Below, one piece after another: positions 5,847 through 11,816 of a stretch of DNA of 11,816 nt. This DNA is from Oxalobacteraceae bacterium (GTDB lineage: Bacteria; Pseudomonadota; Gammaproteobacteria; Burkholderiales; Burkholderiaceae_D): NCBI GenBank assembly GCA_027485535.1, contig JAIXQV010000063.1, forward strand, positions 1-11,816, written 5' to 3'. The notes beneath the pieces are model-generated. The model made no database searches, was not told the DNA's origin, and was given only the letters and a program-made list of their open reading frames with translations. Each line of letters opens with the position of its first letter. Within the stretch, counting starts at the first letter, position 1. The translations under genes were made by a program, and so were the position numbers.

Positions 5847-6637
5847 GACATCTCCTTCATACGGTCGGGTATTTGCTGTCCCGGCGCGATGCTGAATGCG
5901 CTGGCCAGGCAGCGCTGGGTGTAATGCTGGGCGGCGTCGAGTGCCGCATCCATCGGTATGTACTGAGCAAGACGCGCCGCAATCGCGGAGGCCAGCGTGC
6001 AACCGGAACCATGGAATTCGCCCGGAAGGCGCGGCCATGTCCAGTCGCGTTGGCCGACTGTGCTGATCCAACGATTGATGATCATGTCGCCTTCGCCATG
6101 GCCGCCCTTGATCAACACATTCGGTGTATCACGCAACAGAATGTCGGCCTGAGTATCAATCGCTTCAACGCCGCATAAGGCGCGTGCCTCCGGCAAATTC
6201 GGGGTGATGATCGTCGCCAGTTGACGCAGCGGCGCAAGCGCCTGCACAGCATCGCCTTTGCTCAGGCGATCGCCATGGCCGCTGGCGAGTACTGGGTCGA
6301 GCACGACGGGCAGGTCTGCATTCATTGCGCGCAGTCGGATGATCAGGTCGGCAATGACTTGCGCGTTAGCTGCGCTGCCAACGATACCGATCTTGATGGC
6401 ATCAAGGCGCGTACCCTGATCAACTAATGCACTGACTTGCGCGCGCAGCACTGTCGGATCAACCGGATGCACTGCATGAACATGCTGGTTGTCTTGCACG
6501 GTCAGTGCGGTAATGATGGGCAGCGGATGCGCGCCCGCTGCGCTGATGGCTTGAATGTCGGCTTGTATGCCGGCACCGCCACTCGGGTCCAGTCCGGCAA
6601 ATACCAGCACGCAGGCTGCATGCCGGCCTTGCTTCAT
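5843..6637 (-). CDS. thiD: Hydroxymethylpyrimidine / phosphomethylpyrimidine kinase ThiD
   Basis: ThiD phosphorylates HMP-P, the ThiC product, to HMP-PP for ThiE, and can also salvage free HMP. The 264 residues are typical of this ribokinase-fold family. Visible motifs: FAGLDPSGGAGIQADIQA (13-30, pyrimidine pocket), ITALTVQD (42-49), VVLDPVLASG (111-120), TPNLPEARAL (145-154), LIKGGHG (175-181) and the anion-hole/catalytic HGSGCTLASAIA (209-220, Cys213). The start is ATG 6635-6637: its ATGA overlaps the thiG stop, and LVFAGLDPSGG then sits at the usual distance. Its own stop overlaps the thiE start in the same way. Position fourth in thiC-thiS-thiG-thiD-thiE makes it part of the riboswitch-controlled operon. 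There is no fused ThiE domain; the two are separate overlapping genes. Confidence 0.95.
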   Translation of the reverse strand: MKQGRHAACVLVFAGLDPSGGAGIQADIQAISAAGAHPLPIITALTVQDNQHVHAVHPVDPTVLRAQVSALVDQGTRLDAIKIGIVGSAANAQVIADLIIRLRAMNADLPVVLDPVLASGHGDRLSKGDAVQALAPLRQLATIITPNLPEARALCGVEAIDTQADILLRDTPNVLIKGGHGEGDMIINRWISTVGQRDWTWPRLPGEFHGSGCTLASAIAARLAQYIPMDAALDAAQHYTQRCLASAFSIAPGQQIPDRMKEMS

Positions 6638-7434
6638 GCCACGCGGCCTGCCATGGGCGACGAGGGCGAAGCCGCAAATTTACGTGGGATGCGGCCGGCA
6701 AGAAATGCCTCGCGCCCGGCTTCTATCGCGAGCTTCATTGCGCGTGCCATGCGCACCGGATCTTTGGCCCCCGCAATAGCGGTGTTCATGAGTACGCCAT
6801 CACAGCCGAGCTCCATCGCGATCGCCGCATCAGAGGCCGTGCCGACACCCGCGTCGACTAATACCGGCACCTTGGACTGCTCGATGATCAAGGATAAATT
6901 CCAAGGATTCAGTATGCCCATGCCCGAGCCAATCAGCGAGGCGAGCGGCATGATGGCGCAGCAGCCAATGTCTTCCAGCATCTTGGCTTGGATGGGGTCA
7001 TCGCTACAGTAGACCATGACGTCAAAGCCATCTTTCACCAACACCTCGGCTGCCTTGAGTGTTTCTGGCATGTTGGGGAACAGGGTTTTTTCATCACCGA
7101 GCACTTCCAGCTTGACCAGCTTGTGCCCATTCAACAGTTCACGCGCGAGTTGCAGCGTGTAGATGGCATCCTGCGCGTTGTAGCAACCAGCGGTGTTCGG
7201 CAGAATGGTGTACTTCGACGGTGGGACAACATCAAGCAAATTAGGCGCGTTCGGATCTTGGCCGATGTTCACGCGGCGGATGGCGACGGTGATGATCTCT
7301 GCCTCGGCAGCCTCAGTCGCGCGGCGGGTTTCATCGAGATCTTTGTATTTGCCGCTTCCGACCAATAGCCGCGAACGGTAAGCCTTACCAGCGATGATCA
7401 GACCATCGTCGGCTTTCATGTCATTCATATTCAT
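6634..7434 (-). CDS. thiG: Thiazole synthase ThiG
   Basis: ThiG condenses deoxyxylulose 5-phosphate, dehydroglycine and sulfur from ThiS thiocarboxylate into thiazole phosphate carboxylate. The 266 residues form a complete TIM barrel. Visible motifs: LLVGSGKYKD (23-32), ITVAIRRVN (48-56), LPNTAGCYNAQDA (78-90), LVKLEVLGD (106-114, with Lys108 the expected Schiff-base lysine), MPLASLIGSGMGI (from about residue 166) and PVLVDAGVGTASDAA, the phosphate-binding region. The start is ATG 7432-7434. GGAGG (minus strand, 7446-7442) lies 7 nt upstream, inside the codons for the ThiS glycine tail, and later in-frame ATGs at codons 3 and 6 are less well placed. It starts 3 nt after thiS and overlaps thiD by ATGA. 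The partner genes thiO or thiH, and thiF, are absent here. Confidence 0.96.
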   Translation of the reverse strand: MNMNDMKADDGLIIAGKAYRSRLLVGSGKYKDLDETRRATEAAEAEIITVAIRRVNIGQDPNAPNLLDVVPPSKYTILPNTAGCYNAQDAIYTLQLARELLNGHKLVKLEVLGDEKTLFPNMPETLKAAEVLVKDGFDVMVYCSDDPIQAKMLEDIGCCAIMPLASLIGSGMGILNPWNLSLIIEQSKVPVLVDAGVGTASDAAIAMELGCDGVLMNTAIAGAKDPVRMARAMKLAIEAGREAFLAGRIPRKFAASPSSPMAGRVA

Positions 7435-7437
7435 GCC

Positions 7438-7641
7438 TCAACCTCCACCGATCGCTTTCACAATATCCACCTTATCCCCCGCCACAAACCGAACCTCGCG
7501 CCACTTCGCGCGCGGCACGATCTCACGGTTAACCGCAATGGCGAGCGCCTGATTTGTCAGCGACAGTGCATCGATCAAATCTTGTACGCAGTCCTCGGCG
7601 CGCACTTCACGCGTCTCGCCATTCAACTCAATCGCTATCAT
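7438..7641 (-). CDS. thiS: Sulfur carrier protein ThiS
   Basis: ThiS carries sulfur as a C-terminal thiocarboxylate to ThiG. The 67-residue ubiquitin-like protein begins MIAIELNGETREV and ends KAIGGG, with the exposed Gly-Gly needed for adenylation and thiocarboxylation (one glycine more than the minimum). ATG 7639-7641 is preferred over an in-frame TTG at 7665, because the first beta strand IAIELNG is the normal N-terminus and the usual length is about 65. The Shine-Dalgarno is weak (GACCGAG touches the ATG), which may keep ThiS translation modest. The last codons double as the Shine-Dalgarno of thiG. Upstream is a 118-bp structured gap separating it from thiC. Confidence 0.92.
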   Translation of the reverse strand: MIAIELNGETREVRAEDCVQDLIDALSLTNQALAIAVNREIVPRAKWREVRFVAGDKVDIVKAIGGG

Positions 7642-7682
7642 CTCGGTCAGTCTCGTGTACTTCAATAGCCCATGAAGTCCTA

Positions 7683-7751
7683 CTCAAGCGATAAGCCACA
7701 CAATCCAAAGCGTAGCTTTGCTTGAGCGTGCCAGCATTACGATGAGTAATG
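7683..7751. repeat. Stem-loops in the thiC-thiS gap
   Basis: The 118-nt gap 7642-7759 has no gene. It contains CAAAGC/GCTTTG (7706-7711 with 7715-7720, 3-nt loop), flanked by CTCAAG/CTTGAG (7683-7688 with 7721-7726), and a separate hairpin CATTAC/GTAATG (7735-7740 with 7746-7751, 5-nt loop) just past the thiC stop. No T-tract follows on the minus strand, so these look like mRNA processing, stability or partial-termination structures rather than a full terminator. Confidence 0.4.
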
Positions 7752-7759
7752 ATGAAGGC

Positions 7760-9676
<1,917 letters not shown>

Positions 9677-9678
9677 GG

Positions 9679-9708
9679 GCTTCCTTTGCTTAGTACAGCG
9701 AAGGAAGC
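9679..9708 (-). promoter_or_regulatory. Shine-Dalgarno-sequestering hairpin of thiC (riboswitch expression platform)
   Basis: On the minus strand GCTTCCTT (9708-9701) pairs with AAGGAAGC (9686-9679) in 8 bp. One C/A mismatch and two more G-C pairs follow, closing an 8-nt loop (9697-9690). The right arm is the thiC Shine-Dalgarno. The left arm's CGCTTCC (9709-9703) is also complementary to GGAAGCG (9744-9738), the 3' strand of aptamer helix P1. TPP binding would hold P1 closed and free the arm to hide the ribosome site. This matches translational OFF control. Confidence 0.75.
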
Positions 9709-9737
9709 GGAAGATGGTGGACGAAGGCCCGGATCAT

Positions 9738-9814
9738 CGCTTCCCTACGCTGGCATTATCCAGATCAGGTTCGAGGGTATGTCTCACCCAGCGCTATCGC
9801 CGGGACCCCTAGCG
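9738..9814 (-). ncRNA. TPP riboswitch aptamer (thi box)
   Basis: The minus strand reads AGGGGTCC, then GGGTGAGACATACCC (the CUGAGA-like pyrimidine-binding loop), then GAACCTGATC, TGGATAATGCCAGCG and AGGGAAGCG. These are the conserved blocks of the TPP aptamer in order. The ends CGCT (9814-9811) and AGCG (9741-9738) form P1. It binds thiamin pyrophosphate and lowers expression of the downstream thiC-thiS-thiG-thiD-thiE operon. The thi box is almost consensus (GAACCTGATCTGGATAATG); GGTGAGA has G-T in place of the usual G-C before GAGA. Confidence 0.97.
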
Positions 9815-9844
9815 TTTGCGGCCACCAAAGCGGCGCACCGTCGA

Positions 9845-9850
9845 ATTATA
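9845..9850 (-). promoter_or_regulatory. -10 box of the thi operon promoter
   Basis: Minus-strand TATAAT (9850-9845) lies about 30 nt upstream of the TPP aptamer. Start of transcription is expected near 9838, giving a leader of about 160 nt containing the whole riboswitch. At 17-bp spacing the -35 is ATGATC, a poor match. AGCGG/CCGCT (9850-9854 with 9861-9865) forms a small inverted repeat in the spacer. Confidence 0.6.
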
Positions 9851-9895
9851 GCGGGTACGACCGCTTCGATCATGCGCTTGAGCAGAGGCGAGCGG

Positions 9896-9925
9896 CATTG
9901 GCAACTTATTGCGACTCTGCCAATG
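9896..9925. repeat. 8-bp inverted repeat between the divergent thiC and valS promoters
   Basis: CATTGGCA (9896-9903) and TGCCAATG (9918-9925) are perfect inverted copies with a 14-nt gap, so the half-sites are 22 bp apart centre to centre, two helical turns. Outside them, GGCGAG (9887-9892) is matched by CTCGCC (9951-9956). The element lies between the two -10 boxes and could be an operator for a dimeric regulator, or the arms of a large hairpin in a longer transcript. No known regulator site is assigned. Confidence 0.4.
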
Positions 9926-9957
9926 TGTGTTGAGCCATCGACAACAGAGCCTCGCCT

Positions 9958-9963
9958 TATAAT
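9958..9963 (+). promoter_or_regulatory. -10 box of the valS promoter
   Basis: TATAAT at 9958-9963 lies 36 nt upstream of the valS ATG, and transcription would start near 9970. No -35 is well spaced: TCGACA (9938-9943) is a near-consensus hexamer but only 14 bp away. A small hairpin, GGGTT/AACCC with loop AATC (9967-9980), would sit at the 5' end of the mRNA. It may limit decay, and no T-box is present. Confidence 0.5.
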
Positions 9964-9999
9964 CGCGGGTTAATCAACCCTACCGTCGCCCCTCACATC

Positions 10000-11816
10000 A
10001 TGGAACTGGCCAAGGCTTACGAACCCGCAGACATCGAACAATACTGGCGCGCCGAATGGGAACAGCGCAGCTACTTCACCGCCACACTCGACGAAGCCAA
10101 GCCCTCATTTGCGATTCAGCTACCGCCACCCAATGTGACTGGCACGCTGCACATGGGTCACGCCTTCAATCAGACCATCATGGATGGCTTGACGCGCTAC
10201 TACCGCATGCGCGGCCATAACACCGCATGGATTCCTGGTACCGATCATGCAGGTATCGCGACGCAAATCGTCGTTGAGCGACAACTCGATGCACAAAAAA
10301 TTTCTCGCCATGATCTCGGTCGCGAAAAGTTTTTAGAAAAAGTCTGGCAGTGGAAAGAACACTCTGGCTCCACGATCACCGGGCAAATGCGCCGCATGGG
10401 TGCGTCCACGGATTGGAGTCGCGAATACTTCACGATGGACGACAAGATGTCCAAGGCCGTCACCGAAGTGTTCGTACGCCTTTTTGAGCAAGGCCTGATT
10501 TACCGCGGCAAACGTTTGGTGAACTGGGACCCAGTGCTCGGCACCGCTGTCTCTGATCTGGAAGTGGTATCGGAAGAAGAAGACGGCAGCATGTGGCACA
10601 TAAGCTACCCGCTCGCGGATGGCTCAGGCCAGCTGACGGTCGCCACCACGCGGCCTGAGACACTGCTGGGTGACGTTGCGGTCGCTGTTGACCCGACCGA
10701 CGAGCGTTACCTGCATCTGGTGGGTAAGTCGCTGAAGCTGCCGCTGACCGATCGTGAGATTCCGGTCATCGCCGACAGCTATGTAGATAAGGAATTTGGC
10801 ACCGGCTGTGTGAAGATCACCCCGGCGCATGACTTCAATGACTACGCAGTCGGCCAACGCCACAACATGCCGCAGATATCGATCTTCACGCTGGATGCGA
10901 AGATCAACGATAACGCGCCCGAGAAATATCGCGGCATGGATCGCTTTGCTGCGCGCAAACAAATCGTCGCTGATCTCGATGCGCTCGGCCTATTGGAATC
11001 CGTCAAGCCGCACAAGCTAATGGTGCCGCGTGGCGACCGCACCGGCGTCGTGATTGAACCGATGCTGACTGACCAGTGGTTCGTCGCGATGAGCAAGCCC
11101 GCGCCGGAGGGCACGCATTTCCCGGGCAAGTCGATCGCTGAGGTCGCACTGCAAAAAGTGTCAGACGGTGAGATCAAGTTCGTTCCGGAGAACTGGACGA
11201 CTACCTATAACCAGTGGCTGAATAATATTCAGGACTGGTGCATCTCACGTCAGCTATGGTGGGGTCATCAAATTCCAGCGTGGTACGACGAAGCAGGCAA
11301 CATTTATGTTGCGCGTGATGAGGCCGCTGCGAAAGCACAGGCCACAAAAGCCGGTCAGAGCGGTCCATTGACGCGCGACGCCGACGTACTCGATACCTGG
11401 TTCTCTTCGGCGCTGGTGCCGTTCTCCTCACTCGGCTGGCCAGAAGAAACTCCGGACTACAAGCTGTTCCTGCCATCGTCGGTACTAGTGACGGGCTTTG
11501 ACATCATCTTCTTCTGGGTAGCGCGAATGGTGATGATGACTTGCCATTTCACCGGCAAGGTACCGTTCGAGACGGTGTATGTACACGGCCTTGTGCGTGA
11601 TGCGCATGGCCAAAAAATGTCGAAGTCCAAAGGCAATACGCTCGATCCCATCGACCTGATTGATGGTATTGATATCGACACGCTGGTAGGAAAGCGTACT
11701 ACCGGTTTGATGAATCCGAAGCAAGCCGCCACGATTGAAAAGGCAACGCGTAAAGAATTCCCAAATGGGATCGCAGCCTATGGTACGGATGCGCTGCGCT
11801 TTACGATGGCAAGCTA
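10000..11816 (+). CDS. valS: Valyl-tRNA synthetase ValS, N-terminal 605 codons (cut by window edge)
   Basis: ValS charges tRNA-Val and edits mischarged threonine. The frame is open from ATG 10000 to the right edge. The family is about 950 residues, so roughly the last third is outside the window. Visible: the class I HIGH-type motif PPPNVTGTLHMGHA (HMGH 51-54), the end of the first Rossmann half with WIPGTDHAGIATQ, the CP1 editing domain with TTRPETLLGD (216-225), FGTGCVKITPAHDFNDY in the editing pocket, WCISRQLWWGHQIPAW (413-428), DTWFSSAL, and KMSKSKGN (539-546). The start fits the family N-terminus MELAKAYEPADIEQYW. No clear Shine-Dalgarno precedes it, which is unusual for so strongly expressed a gene. 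A consensus -10 lies 36 nt upstream. It is divergent from thiC across a 323-bp control region. No frameshift or missing motif is seen in the part present. Confidence 0.97.
   Translation, partial: MELAKAYEPADIEQYWRAEWEQRSYFTATLDEAKPSFAIQLPPPNVTGTLHMGHAFNQTIMDGLTRYYRMRGHNTAWIPGTDHAGIATQIVVERQLDAQKISRHDLGREKFLEKVWQWKEHSGSTITGQMRRMGASTDWSREYFTMDDKMSKAVTEVFVRLFEQGLIYRGKRLVNWDPVLGTAVSDLEVVSEEEDGSMWHISYPLADGSGQLTVATTRPETLLGDVAVAVDPTDERYLHLVGKSLKLPLTDREIPVIADSYVDKEFGTGCVKITPAHDFNDYAVGQRHNMPQISIFTLDAKINDNAPEKYRGMDRFAARKQIVADLDALGLLESVKPHKLMVPRGDRTGVVIEPMLTDQWFVAMSKPAPEGTHFPGKSIAEVALQKVSDGEIKFVPENWTTTYNQWLNNIQDWCISRQLWWGHQIPAWYDEAGNIYVARDEAAAKAQATKAGQSGPLTRDADVLDTWFSSALVPFSSLGWPEETPDYKLFLPSSVLVTGFDIIFFWVARMVMMTCHFTGKVPFETVYVHGLVRDAHGQKMSKSKGNTLDPIDLIDGIDIDTLVGKRTTGLMNPKQAATIEKATRKEFPNGIAAYGTDALRFTMAS

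Noticed and set aside
5847..6071. N-terminal extension of ThiE to 278 residues
   Set aside because: The extension is a shifted-frame reading of thiD. The Shine-Dalgarno and the conserved LYLVTP start support ATG at 5846.
6437..7012. 191-codon open frame on the plus strand
   Set aside because: It lies wholly antisense to thiG and thiD, which have full family motifs. Its composition is Met/Ala/Ser shadow sequence without a ribosome site.
7642..7665. Longer ThiS starting at TTG 7665 (75 residues)
   Set aside because: The start codon is TTG, and the extra eight residues precede the normal first strand MIAIELNG. The ATG at 7641 gives the usual length.

Overview
The window looks like chromosome from a betaproteobacterium, probably of the order Burkholderiales. 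The grounds are the beta-type ValS, ThiC and ThiE sequences, the compact thi operon behind a TPP riboswitch, and the tail of what looks like a BPSS1780-family membrane protein at the left edge. Housekeeping genes are moderately GC-rich. Three orphan genes (329-769, 1097-1462, 3822-4994) are visibly more A+T-rich and look accessory. No insertion sequence, integrase, tRNA, rRNA or CRISPR array was found.

Layout, left to right: the 3' end of a membrane protein gene (+, to 223); a small basic orphan protein (+, 329-769); 327 bp without an intact gene, holding a possible decayed minus-strand reading frame; a second small orphan (+, 1097-1462) that shares the first residues MAI(N/Q)RA and a weak internal motif with the first; uvrD (-, 1481-3760), convergent with the second orphan and ending in a shared inverted repeat; a 390-residue orphan (-, 3822-4994); a 240 bp spacer; the thiamin operon thiC-thiS-thiG-thiD-thiE (-, 9676 down to 5235); a 323 bp divergent control region; and valS (+, from 10000, cut by the right edge at codon 605).

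The thi operon supplies the pyrimidine branch (ThiC makes HMP-P, ThiD phosphorylates it), the sulfur carrier and thiazole synthase (ThiS, ThiG), and the coupling enzyme (ThiE). The genes after thiC are tightly packed: thiS/thiG are 3 nt apart, and thiG/thiD and thiD/thiE each overlap by ATGA. No thiO, thiH or thiF lies in the window, so the dehydroglycine source and the ThiS-activating enzymes must be encoded elsewhere. The thiC leader carries a TPP aptamer plus a readable translational switch: one arm can pair either with the 3' strand of aptamer helix P1 or with the thiC Shine-Dalgarno.

The least explained part is the pair of small related-looking orphans, the 390-residue orphan on the far side of uvrD, and the unusual signals around uvrD (a predicted leaderless start and inverted repeats at both ends). 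No function is assigned to the orphans. Secretion (for example as type III substrates) is only a hypothesis.
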